64,000 nt of DNA, taken from contig NZ_CP051167.1 of NCBI RefSeq assembly GCF_012295525.1, positions 1,984,001-2,048,000 on the forward strand, written 5' to 3'. The notes below the pieces were generated by a model, which saw only the letters and a program-made list of their open reading frames with translations, had not been told where the DNA came from and did not search any database. The first letter of the stretch is position 1; each line of letters begins with the position of its first letter. The DNA comes from Oxynema aestuarii AP17. Lineage in GTDB: Bacteria > Cyanobacteriota > Cyanobacteriia > Cyanobacteriales > Laspinemataceae. A program made the translations under genes and the position numbers. Of the stretch, positions 18,008 to 25,401 are shown piece by piece.

Positions 18008-18517
18008 TTACGGCATTTCTTCTGGCGGCGGCTCTCGAAAAAATGGCTCTGTTTTATCGATGTCGATCGTATAGGCAGCCTGGTTGCCATCGCGGATGAC
18101 ACGCTTGTTTAAGCGGGGGTAGTCGCCAATTTCTATGGCTTTTCTTTCCCCACCCATTAAATAAATTAAATCGGTATCGAAGGGATTACGGAGGTGGTGG
18201 GCGACAGAGGGCGTAGGAAATCCAAGAAAGTCGCCGGGTTCGACTTCAAATTCGCGATCGTCTACTTCGGCAATTCCCCGTCCGGAGAGGATATAAAGAA
18301 ATTCTTCTTCGTGGTGGTGTGCGTGATAGATAAAGGATTCTTTGCCGGGAGGAATGCGACCTAAGCGGACGATCGTGCGCTGCAATCCGACTAAATCACT
18401 GAGAGAATGCAGGTAAAGTTCCGAGTTAGGATTGAAGGGATGCCTGAAGGGTACTTCGGCAGATTGTTTGAGATCGCGATGGCGAATTAAAAAGGGGTTC
18501 GATTCTTCTATTGACAT
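18008..18517 (-). CDS. Cupin domain protein
   Basis: A 169-aa single-domain cupin (cupin_2). Motif 1 contains the metal-binding residues in YHAHHHEEEFLYILSGRG (about residues 63-80) and motif 2 is PGDFLGFPTPSVAHHLRN (about 93-110, with the second His). This is the beta-barrel fold of metal-binding enzymes and sugar/small-molecule binding proteins. The protein is probably cytoplasmic, having no signal peptide. No neighbour indicates a substrate. Confidence 0.85.
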   Translation of the reverse strand: MSIEESNPFLIRHRDLKQSAEVPFRHPFNPNSELYLHSLSDLVGLQRTIVRLGRIPPGKESFIYHAHHHEEEFLYILSGRGIAEVDDREFEVEPGDFLGFPTPSVAHHLRNPFDTDLIYLMGGERKAIEIGDYPRLNKRVIRDGNQAAYTIDIDKTEPFFREPPPEEMP

Positions 18518-18691
18518 GGGTTAAAACCTCAACAACAATCGAGAAAGGTTGGGCGATCGCCGATTGTGAACCTAAAATCACTTAAATTTTGTCATCCCGG
18601 GCGATCGCTTCTGCTGTCTTGTCTTTTACCTATCTTAAACTCTAAAATCTAAATAATAAAATTGACAGTCCAGCCTCGACAATTGCGAACT

Positions 18692-18916
18692 ATGTCTATC
18701 TCTAAACGTGAAGCCAAACGACAGTTACAGCAACTGATTTTCGATGAAGAACGACCCCGAGAGTGGGTACAAGATGTCTGGGGAATGAGTCCGACGTTGG
18801 GGGAAACGGCTGCTCGATTGCTCGATGCGTTTGAAGGCGCGATCGAAGCCTGTTCTGAGGAAGCACTCGTCCAGTTATTGCAAGGTTTACAAGGGGAAGC
18901 TGACGAAATGGAGTAG
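18692..18916 (+). CDS. Small conserved-type hypothetical protein (74 aa)
   Basis: A 74-aa soluble, helical, acidic protein starting MSISKREAKRQLQQLIFDE. I chose the ATG at 18692 over the upstream TTG at 18662, since the extra residues add nothing structured. It contains WVQDVWGMSPTLGETAARLL and ends QGLQGEADEME. No function is recognised. It is followed at a short distance by a one-helix membrane protein on the same strand. Confidence 0.6.
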   Translation: MSISKREAKRQLQQLIFDEERPREWVQDVWGMSPTLGETAARLLDAFEGAIEACSEEALVQLLQGLQGEADEME

Positions 18917-18988
18917 GATCGCAGGACTTGCAAGGTGTGGAAAATTGGTATAATTTGCCCCTTGGGGTTTTTCGGTTTAGGAGGAATT

Positions 18989-19138
18989 GTGGAAACATCG
19001 GTACCGTCATCCCTGTATTTGGGATTGGGAATCGCCGCGTTAGGATTGATGCTTGCAGTGACGTTGGGAATTGTCTACCTGACGGCGGTGGAATGGCGCG
19101 ATCGCCGACGCCGGGATCGGGACAAACGTTCTCGTTGA
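18989..19138 (+). CDS. Small single-helix membrane protein (49 aa)
   Basis: A GTG at 18989 lies 4 nt after a perfect AGGAGG (18979-18984), which decides the start over the more upstream GTG at 18935. The product is 49 aa: a short polar N-terminus, one membrane helix (YLGLGIAALGLMLAVTLGIV), and a very basic tail (EWRDRRRRDRDKRSR). The positive tail predicts an N-out, C-in topology. No family is recognised. Confidence 0.6.
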   Translation: METSVPSSLYLGLGIAALGLMLAVTLGIVYLTAVEWRDRRRRDRDKRSR

Positions 19139-19172
19139 AGGAGTGGCGATCGCCTAACGACGAAGGCGCGCT

Positions 19173-19805
19173 CTAAAGTTGCGGGAGGGTGTCGGATGGC
19201 TCCCGATTGTCCGGTCCGTTAACTTCAATGTCAATGGCGGACTCCCGCAATGCTTCCGGTAAGCTGGTCGTGGGAGCGATCTCACTTTGGAAAAAGTAGA
19301 CGCGATCGCAGTATTGATTCGGGGTGGAACAGACGGTCTCGATCGCCACGTTTTCAATATCGGTGACATCGAGTACGAGTTCTGCCAGTTCCCCGGGAAA
19401 GAGCCGCCGCGAGGCCGAACGCTCGCCGTCTAGATAAATGTTGACGATCGTCGCAGGTCGTCCCGGATCGCGATCGCGCATCCCGAATTGCAGTTGCAAC
19501 AGGCGAAATCCCGCCGGAATGTCTTCGTCTTCGTCGGGAGTAATCCGACAGGTCAAACTCGCTTCTCGGCTGCCGGGTCCGCCAAACATATACGATCGAT
19601 AAACTTTGCGCCCGACAGTAATATCTTGCTTCTCTTCCTGCCAGCGTCCCAGTCCGGTTTCCACACATTGAGTATCGAGCAAGAACACCGGATCGCCATC
19701 GTCAGCACGGGCGATCGATCCGCCGAAGGGCATCAGGGCGATCGCCAGTACGAGACTGGCGCTCAATTTGGCGCTCAATTGACCGAAAAGATCGACATAT
19801 GGCAT
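19173..19805 (-). CDS. Secreted hypothetical protein
   Basis: A 210-aa protein with an N-terminal signal peptide ending near SIARADDGDP (about residue 34). The mature part has four Cys (DTQCVETG, LTCRITPD, VETVCSTPNQYCDRV), consistent with periplasmic disulfides, and an all-beta look. No enzyme motif is visible. It may be a cyanobacterial periplasmic or outer-layer protein of unknown role. Gene end overlaps nothing; upstream is a small membrane protein gene on the same strand. Confidence 0.65.
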   Translation of the reverse strand: MPYVDLFGQLSAKLSASLVLAIALMPFGGSIARADDGDPVFLLDTQCVETGLGRWQEEKQDITVGRKVYRSYMFGGPGSREASLTCRITPDEDEDIPAGFRLLQLQFGMRDRDPGRPATIVNIYLDGERSASRRLFPGELAELVLDVTDIENVAIETVCSTPNQYCDRVYFFQSEIAPTTSLPEALRESAIDIEVNGPDNREPSDTLPQL

Positions 19806-19896
19806 GAAGTCAGACCCACGCTAAAACCAGTTTTTCCCATCATATAGCGATCGCCCGACAGATGCGAACTTTCCAGGCACGCCCGGGGCGATCGCC

Positions 19897-20010
19897 CTAC
19901 CTTTTGCCCTTGTTCGTCCAAAAATTGGTGAACATCATCAACATGGCGCCGAGGAAAATGACCCCCGCCAATCCGGCGGCCACTAAATTTTGTACGTCAG
20001 GATTCTCCAT
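19897..20010 (-). CDS. Very small single-helix membrane protein (37 aa)
   Basis: The minus strand from the ATG at 20010 to a TAG at 19897 encodes 37 residues: MENPDVQNLV, one membrane helix (AAGLAGVIFLGAMLMMFTNF) and the tail WTNKGKR. The acidic N-terminus, single helix and basic C-terminus resemble the small accessory subunits of cyanobacterial thylakoid complexes (photosystem, NDH-1 or cytochrome b6f type), but I cannot assign it to a named subunit. It is too short to be found by usual ORF cut-offs. Confidence 0.6.
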   Translation of the reverse strand: MENPDVQNLVAAGLAGVIFLGAMLMMFTNFWTNKGKR

Positions 20011-20078
20011 AGATCGCGTCTCGGGTAACGACAAAGAATGTGCGACAATTGCTAGAACAATCGCATTGCAATCTTCTC

Positions 20079-20405
20079 ATGTTTGATGTCATCTCGGAAT
20101 TTTCACGAACCCACTGCATTGCTATTTGCGCGTTTCTCGTCCCGGCGAACTTGCTGGCGACTTTGCAAACCTTGGTTTTCACCTTTGGCGGCTATTCCCG
20201 CGATCGCGTGCGCCTGATGGCGACGGTGGCGAGTTGCTATGCGTTGGCGATCGCCGCTCACGTCATCTGCTGGCTTCTCGAAGGCGTGGTCATGGCCCCA
20301 ACTTACATCCTCTTTTTCCTCGCTACGGTCTGTCTGACCCTCAATTTCGGCGCGATCGCCTACCGCCGTTTCCCCCGCCTCTATTGGAGTCGGAACTTCA
20401 GCTAA
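20079..20405 (+). CDS. Small polytopic membrane protein (108 aa)
   Basis: Starts at the ATG 20079 (MFDVISEFSRTHCIAICAFL); the in-frame codon at 20040 would prepend 13 residues that overlap the divergent gene's promoter. Three hydrophobic helices are seen: CIAICAFLVPANLLATLQTL, TVASCYALAIAAHVICWLLE and APTYILFFLATVCLTLNFGA, followed by a basic tail ending RFPRLYWSRNFS. No family is recognised. Another small membrane protein follows 42 nt downstream, suggesting a pair. Confidence 0.6.
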   Translation: MFDVISEFSRTHCIAICAFLVPANLLATLQTLVFTFGGYSRDRVRLMATVASCYALAIAAHVICWLLEGVVMAPTYILFFLATVCLTLNFGAIAYRRFPRLYWSRNFS

Positions 20406-20447
20406 CCGAATCCGCCCCATTTACCAAACGCATTCCCCCAAGCGCCG

Positions 20448-20702
20448 ATGAAAGAAAAACTTTTAAATTGGCTCAATCTTTTTTTAGTCGCCGACGTTTT
20501 CTTAGTCCTGTTCTCGTTTTTCTGGTTTGCGATCGCCGTCGTCGGTCGCTCTACAGGGATTAACTTGGGCCTCGATCTGTGGTACAGCCTCTGGGATCCC
20601 CTATTTACCCCCGCGATCGGGATTCTGATGGCAGGCGCCCTGATTAGTGGCTTGAGTTCGTGGTTGTTCAAACGGTTTGGTAATTCCCTAGAAAGACCCT
20701 AG
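20448..20702 (+). CDS. Small two-helix membrane protein (84 aa)
   Basis: An 84-aa protein with helices LFLVADVFLVLFSFFWFAIA and FTPAIGILMAGALISGLSSW, joined by RSTGINLGLDLWYSLWDP. It lies just downstream of the 108-aa membrane protein and is probably cotranscribed with it. The sequence pattern is protein-like and conserved-looking, but I do not recognise a function. Confidence 0.65.
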   Translation: MKEKLLNWLNLFLVADVFLVLFSFFWFAIAVVGRSTGINLGLDLWYSLWDPLFTPAIGILMAGALISGLSSWLFKRFGNSLERP

Positions 20703-20754
20703 GTTTCCGGTAGGGGAGGAAATCGGGAGTAGGGAATCGACCCAGCTCAAACCC

Positions 20755-20823
20755 CTGTGTTGCGGGCATCTTGCCCGCATAGATCTCCCCTTGAACTCCC
20801 TCTAAAATCTAAAATCTAAAATC
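20755..20823. repeat. Palindromic repeat and short tandem repeat
   Basis: TGCGGGCA / TGCCCGCA at 20761-20779 is a short dispersed palindrome, with degraded copies near 42457 and 58755. It is followed by three tandem copies of TCTAAAA(TC) at about 20801-20823. Both lie in the gap before the kinase gene. Confidence 0.55.
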
Positions 20824-20849
20824 AATCCCGTTCGCCCGAGGGGACTATC

Positions 20850-22031
20850 ATGCTCGAACCCGATCGCCTACTGCACGAACGCTACCAACTGCAACACCGT
20901 TTGAGCGAGAACCAAGTTCGCCAAACTTGGCTCGCGAAGGACTTGCAAGCTCCCCCCGATAGCGACGATCGCGTCGTACTCAAACTGCTCCCCTTTGGCG
21001 GCGAGGTGCAATGGGAACATCTCAAACTGTTCGAGCGAGAAGCCCATATTTTGCAACAACTGCAGCACCCTCGCATTCCTCGATATCGCGACTATTTCCA
21101 TATCGACGATCGCTCGTTGTGGTTCGCACTGGTGCAAGAATATATTCCCGCCAATTCGTTAAAACAATGGCAGGAAAACGGGAAACGGTTCGACGAACGC
21201 GACGTGCGCCGCATTGCTCGGGAGCTGTTGGATATTCTCATTTATTTGCACCACCTCAATCCTCCCGTCCTCCATCGGGATCTCAAACCGAGTAACTTGC
21301 TCGTCGATGATTCTTGGCAGGTCTATCTCGTCGATTTCGGCGCGGTTCAAGATAAATCGGCGATCGAAGGATCCACCTTTACCGTGGTCGGAACCTACGG
21401 CTACGCCCCGATGGAACAGTTCGGCGGTCGCACGGTTCCCGCGTCCGATCTCTACGCTTTGGGCGCCACGTTAATTCATTTACTCTCGGGAATTGCCCCG
21501 GCGGATTTACCCCAAGCGGACTTACGCTTTCAGTTTCGCGATCGCATCAGCGCCAGCGAGGGACTGATCTGCTGGTTGGAAAAAATGACCGAACCCTCTG
21601 TCGAAAGGCGGTTTGCGAGCGCCCGGGAAGCTAAAGAAGCTCTCGACGCTCCCCCGCGCGCGCTCGCGACGGTTCCCCAACAGGCGATCGCCAATACCTC
21701 CGGACAAGGCGGCATCTTCGATCCGAACGTTCCCGTTCCCGAGGAAATTCTCGGCTGGAATTGGGGGGCTTTCCTGATGGCCAATTGGTGGCCCTTAACC
21801 AATCGAGTTTGGTTCGGTCTGCTCTCCTGGATGCCTTTTCCGTTTGGTTCGATCGTCAATGTCCTACTCGGCTACAAGGGGAATGAGTGGGCCTGGAAAA
21901 GCCGTCGCTGGCGCAGTATCGAACAGTTCAAAAGCCACCAACGAGGATGGACGATCGCCGGAATCTTTTTTGCGATTCCTTGGTATGTACTCATGTGGAT
22001 GATTCTGTGGTGGCTGTTAGAGGAACTTTAA
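20850..22031 (+). CDS. Serine/threonine protein kinase with membrane-associated C-terminus
   Basis: A 393-aa Hanks-type kinase. Seen: the ATP-Lys in VVLKLLPFG (about residue 45), helix-C Glu in FEREAHIL, the catalytic loop HRDLKPSNLLV (about 141-151), DFGAVQ (about 159-164), and YAPMEQF (APE equivalent). After residue 275 comes a linker and a C-terminal hydrophobic domain (WGAFLMANWWPLTNRVWFGL, then PWYVLMWMILWWLLEEL), so the protein is probably inner-membrane bound. The glycine-rich loop is degenerate: YQLQHRLSENQVRQTWLAKD has none of the usual Gly residues. The other catalytic residues are present, so activity is plausible. Confidence 0.88.
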   Translation: MLEPDRLLHERYQLQHRLSENQVRQTWLAKDLQAPPDSDDRVVLKLLPFGGEVQWEHLKLFEREAHILQQLQHPRIPRYRDYFHIDDRSLWFALVQEYIPANSLKQWQENGKRFDERDVRRIARELLDILIYLHHLNPPVLHRDLKPSNLLVDDSWQVYLVDFGAVQDKSAIEGSTFTVVGTYGYAPMEQFGGRTVPASDLYALGATLIHLLSGIAPADLPQADLRFQFRDRISASEGLICWLEKMTEPSVERRFASAREAKEALDAPPRALATVPQQAIANTSGQGGIFDPNVPVPEEILGWNWGAFLMANWWPLTNRVWFGLLSWMPFPFGSIVNVLLGYKGNEWAWKSRRWRSIEQFKSHQRGWTIAGIFFAIPWYVLMWMILWWLLEEL

Positions 22032-22459
22032 GGGCGATCTCGGGGTTTATTTTTAAAGATTCTCAATAAGCAGCATTGTTGAATAATTTATTTAGAATTA
22101 TCTTCAATAAATAAGAACAGTTTTATTTGCACGTATTTTACAAAAAAACTAAATAAATATTCATATAAATGCTTAATAGATAAGGTAAAAATTCAATTAA
22201 GTGTATTAATTTTGCTAAAGTCTGCATTTTCACAGCCAAAGGACGACCGACGGCAAAAACTGCTCTAATTCACGATTTAACAGGGATTTCGGGCGATCGC
22301 CCCCGACGGTCGGGGGCGATCGCCCTCCAAAAATCTTTTCAAAACTAATTGAATATAACTTGCAATAAGTGTATGATGACCTCTGGTTGACACCCCAAAC
22401 TCTTTCGCCTCCTCCCGAACCAGATCATTTATGGGTCTCGGGGGTGGGCTGGATTTGAA
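22032..22459. other. AT-rich upstream region of the siderophore receptor
   Basis: No gene is seen. The stretch 22050-22250 is much more AT-rich than its surroundings and includes half-site-like ATTCTCAATAA (about 22058-22068) and AATTATCTTCAATAAATAAG (about 22095-22115). These weakly resemble iron-box halves. The receptor promoter must lie in here or in the following 90 nt. Confidence 0.4.
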
Positions 22460-22476
22460 TTGAGAAAAATTCTCAA
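22460..22476. promoter_or_regulatory. Probable Fur box upstream of the TonB-dependent receptor
   Basis: TTGAGAAAAATTCTCAA is a perfect inverted repeat (TTGAGAA-AAA-TTCTCAA). It matches the 7-1-7 Fur pattern TGAGAATNATTCTCA with one mismatch. It lies 78 nt before the receptor's start codon. Binding by Fur is inferred, not shown. Confidence 0.6.
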
Positions 22477-22553
22477 GACGCGATCGCGCCGAACTGGAAT
22501 TCGCAGTTGGGCCGGGATCCCCCTGTAAAAAAATAGGAACATCCGAACCGACC

Positions 22554-25067
22554 GTGAGTAGAAATCGACTGTGGCAAAGTCTCTGGATTGCAGGAACGGC
22601 AGCACTTGTAGCCGTTGCCCCCGTGCGCGCCGACACCAGCGCCATCACTGACGTGCGCGTGGAAACGAGCGCCGACGGATTGCAACTAATTTTAGAATTT
22701 GACGGAGAAGAGACCCCCCAAATTTTTTCCTCGGCCTCCGGCAACACCTTAATCGTAGATATTCTCAATACGCGCTTGCGTTTGGCGGACGGAGATCGCT
22801 TTAGCGCCGACAATCCGAACGAGGCGATCGCCGAAATTGCGGTCAGTCCCCTCGACGAAAATAACGTGCGCTTAATCGTCACCAGTCAAAGCGGACAACC
22901 CGCGATCGAGTGGAACGAAGCAGGTGGCGCCTTAATCTTTCAAGTCACCACCGCCGAAGTCGAAACACCCACTCTACCGAACCTTTCCGCCGATCCCAGC
23001 GCCGAGGGAGACGCGCGTCCCGACGATATTATCGAGATTTTGGTCACCGCCACGCGCAACCTCGAACGCCTCACCGACGTTCCCCGTTCCACCAGCGTCA
23101 TCGAACAAGAGCAAATCGAAGAACAAATGCGCGTCACCCGGGATCTCGGAACCATCCTCAGTCAAGAAGTCCCGGGACTGTCCCCACCGACCCAAAGCGC
23201 CAGTAACTTCGGACAAACCTTGCGCGGTCGCAACATCAGCGTCCTGATCGACGGAATCCCGCAATCGACCAACCGCAACGTGGCGCGGGATTTACGCACG
23301 ATCGATCCCGGCGCGATCGAACGAGTCGAAGTCTTGCGCGGTCCGACCGCCATTTACGGCGACGGCGCCACGGGAGGAATTATTAATATCATTACCAAAC
23401 AGGGGCGCGGCGAAGGGATTACCGCTCAAAGTTGGCTCGATTTCAACGCATTTCCGAGTGATTTTGGCGACAGTCTCTCCCCGACAATTCAACAGTCCGT
23501 TTCCGGAAGATTGGGCAAGATTGATATTGCTTTAAATGCCTCTTATACCGGAGTGAACGGACTATTTGACGGCGACGGCGATCGCATCCCCCCCGACCCC
23601 AACGCCCAAGGTGGACTCGCCGATACCACCACCTTAAACGTGTCGAGTAAGTTAGGATATAACTTCACCGAAGACCAACGCCTTCAACTGTTATTTAACT
23701 ATTTCCACGACGATCAAGATACGAATTACACTACCGATCCGATCGTCAACGAACTCCCCGGACGCCAAAAAGCCCGCGCTCTTTCCGGTTTGGAATTAGA
23801 CAACTCCCAACAAACTGATAACCTCCTCGTTTCTCTCGATTACACCAACGACAATCTCCTCGGGTCTCGCCTGCACGCTCAAACCTATTATCGAGATTAC
23901 TTTACCCGTTTTTTCCCCTTCGACGCTCGGGAATTTCCCAGTTTGGGTAACACAATTTTTCAGTCTCAAGTCGAGTCGGAAAAATACGGCGGACGGCTGC
24001 AGTTAAATACTCCCTTATTTGGCGAAGAAAACGGGAATTTATTGTGGGGGGTCGATTACGTCCGCGAAAGTACCAACCAACCTGTAGATATTTTCGATCC
24101 GGAGGTTTTTGAAAATAGCGATGGTTTAGTTTATCGCCGGATTGGCGATCGCACTTGGTCGCCCCTACAGAGACAAGATAACCTCGGGTTATTCGCCCAA
24201 CTCAAAGTTAATTTAGGGGAGAAAGTCGTCTTGCGCGGTGGCGTCCGTCACGAACGCATTAATATCGATGTCGATGACTACACGACGATCGCCGGAGATG
24301 CGATCGAAGGAGGCGAACTCGACTATGACGCGACCTTATTTAATATCGGTGGCGTCGTCTATCCCACCGATGAAATCAGCGTATTTGCTAACTTTTCTCA
24401 AGGGTTTTCGATCGCCGATGTCGGACGAGTTTTACGCGGCGCTTCTGCGGGATTTTCGGTAGAAGAACTCGACCCGGAAGCGCAAACCGTAGATAACTAC
24501 GAAATTGGGATTCGTGCCAACTATGAAAAGGTTCGCGCTTCTCTTTCTGGGTTTTACAATACCTCCGATCTCGGTTCGACGTTTACCCAAGATTTCCAAG
24601 TGGTTCGCGCCCCGGAAAGAGTGTATGGGGTCGAGTTTGCCCTCGATGTAACTCCGAGCGAAAAATGGGCGTTTGGAGGGACGTTTACCTGGACCGATGG
24701 TGCCGTGGATTTAGAAGATAACGGGGATTATGACGACCCGTTAAACGGTTTTCGGATTTCGCCGATTAAAGTGACTGCTTATGTAGAAAATGAGACGTTA
24801 CCGGGATGGAATAATCGCTTGCAAGCGCTTTATTCGGGCAGTCGCGATCCGGAAGGACAAGGGTTTGGTTTGGGGGAAGTCGATAGTTACATTACCCTCG
24901 ATTTAATTAGCAGTCTACAAGTCGGACCGGGACGGTTTGTTTTGGGCGTCGAAAATTTATTAGACACTCAATATTTTCCGGTCGTTTCTCAATTGCAAGG
25001 GCAAGATACTGCCTATGCTGCGGCACGGGGTCGCACCCTTCGCTTGGGGTATTCGTTAAGTTGGTAG
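22554..25067 (+). CDS. TonB-dependent siderophore receptor with N-terminal AMIN domain
   Basis: An 837-aa outer membrane receptor, probably for ferric hydroxamates of the schizokinen type given the locus. A GTG start (22554) gives a signal peptide ending VRADT. Then follow an AMIN domain (about residues 30-130), a TonB box in DDIIEILVTATR (about 157-168), the plug (SVIEQEQIEEQ, LRGRNISVLIDGIPQS, IERVEVLRGPTAIYGDGATG), and a 22-strand-type barrel ending in the aromatic C-terminal residue (RTLRLGYSLSW). The AMIN domain is typical of cyanobacterial receptors and may anchor to peptidoglycan. A Fur-like box precedes it and a palindromic repeat follows. Confidence 0.93.
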   Translation: MSRNRLWQSLWIAGTAALVAVAPVRADTSAITDVRVETSADGLQLILEFDGEETPQIFSSASGNTLIVDILNTRLRLADGDRFSADNPNEAIAEIAVSPLDENNVRLIVTSQSGQPAIEWNEAGGALIFQVTTAEVETPTLPNLSADPSAEGDARPDDIIEILVTATRNLERLTDVPRSTSVIEQEQIEEQMRVTRDLGTILSQEVPGLSPPTQSASNFGQTLRGRNISVLIDGIPQSTNRNVARDLRTIDPGAIERVEVLRGPTAIYGDGATGGIINIITKQGRGEGITAQSWLDFNAFPSDFGDSLSPTIQQSVSGRLGKIDIALNASYTGVNGLFDGDGDRIPPDPNAQGGLADTTTLNVSSKLGYNFTEDQRLQLLFNYFHDDQDTNYTTDPIVNELPGRQKARALSGLELDNSQQTDNLLVSLDYTNDNLLGSRLHAQTYYRDYFTRFFPFDAREFPSLGNTIFQSQVESEKYGGRLQLNTPLFGEENGNLLWGVDYVRESTNQPVDIFDPEVFENSDGLVYRRIGDRTWSPLQRQDNLGLFAQLKVNLGEKVVLRGGVRHERINIDVDDYTTIAGDAIEGGELDYDATLFNIGGVVYPTDEISVFANFSQGFSIADVGRVLRGASAGFSVEELDPEAQTVDNYEIGIRANYEKVRASLSGFYNTSDLGSTFTQDFQVVRAPERVYGVEFALDVTPSEKWAFGGTFTWTDGAVDLEDNGDYDDPLNGFRISPIKVTAYVENETLPGWNNRLQALYSGSRDPEGQGFGLGEVDSYITLDLISSLQVGPGRFVLGVENLLDTQYFPVVSQLQGQDTAYAAARGRTLRLGYSLSW

Positions 25068-25072
25068 ATTCC

Positions 25073-25097
25073 GTAGGGTGGGCAATGCCCACCCTAC
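25073..25097. repeat. Palindromic dispersed repeat after the receptor gene
   Basis: GTAGGGTGGGCA / TGCCCACCCTAC around a single A, a perfect 12-bp inverted repeat just after the stop codon. It is a common cyanobacterial intergenic palindrome and could assist termination. Confidence 0.7.
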
Positions 25098-25239
25098 ACA
25101 AATAAAAGTTATTATTTGCTGGAAACCTAACGGCTAAAATGTACGGGCGATCGCCGATTTTAGCTGGGTTTTTGCATTCCAATTTTTGGCAAAAATTTAT
25201 TTTATTTTTTTTTAAAAAAATCTTCCGATCCTATTGCAA

Positions 25240-25281
25240 TTATTCTCAATACGGTCTAGACTCTTAAGCAATTGAGAATAA
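25240..25281. promoter_or_regulatory. Inverted-repeat operator before the siderophore biosynthesis operon
   Basis: TTATTCTCAAT (25240-25250) and ATTGAGAATAA (25271-25281) are a perfect 11-bp inverted repeat 20 nt apart. Each half is the same TTGAGAA/TTCTCAA word as in the receptor's palindrome at 22460. The site lies 120 nt before the chosen dat start. A Fur or AraC-type iron regulator is the likely ligand. The leader that follows has three near-identical nonamers (TTTAAATAG, TTTCAATAG, TTTGAATAG, 25342-25369). Confidence 0.6.
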
Positions 25282-25401
25282 ATGGCAACTAACGAGCGCT
25301 CCAAAGCCCCGCGCGATCGCGGGACGCAGTATTTCCACAGTTTAAATAGTTTCAATAGTTTGAATAGTCGCAACGTTACCGATTCACTCTCCGAGGTCAG
25401 C

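Noticed and set aside
22057-22115. Further iron-box halves in the AT-rich region
   Set aside because: Only half-sites with several mismatches in very AT-rich DNA; chance matches are likely.
25282-25401. Upstream ATG at 25282 as the start of the aminotransferase
   Set aside because: No ribosome site, it abuts the operator repeat, and the added residues have no family counterpart; the ATG at 25402 has GAGG in front.
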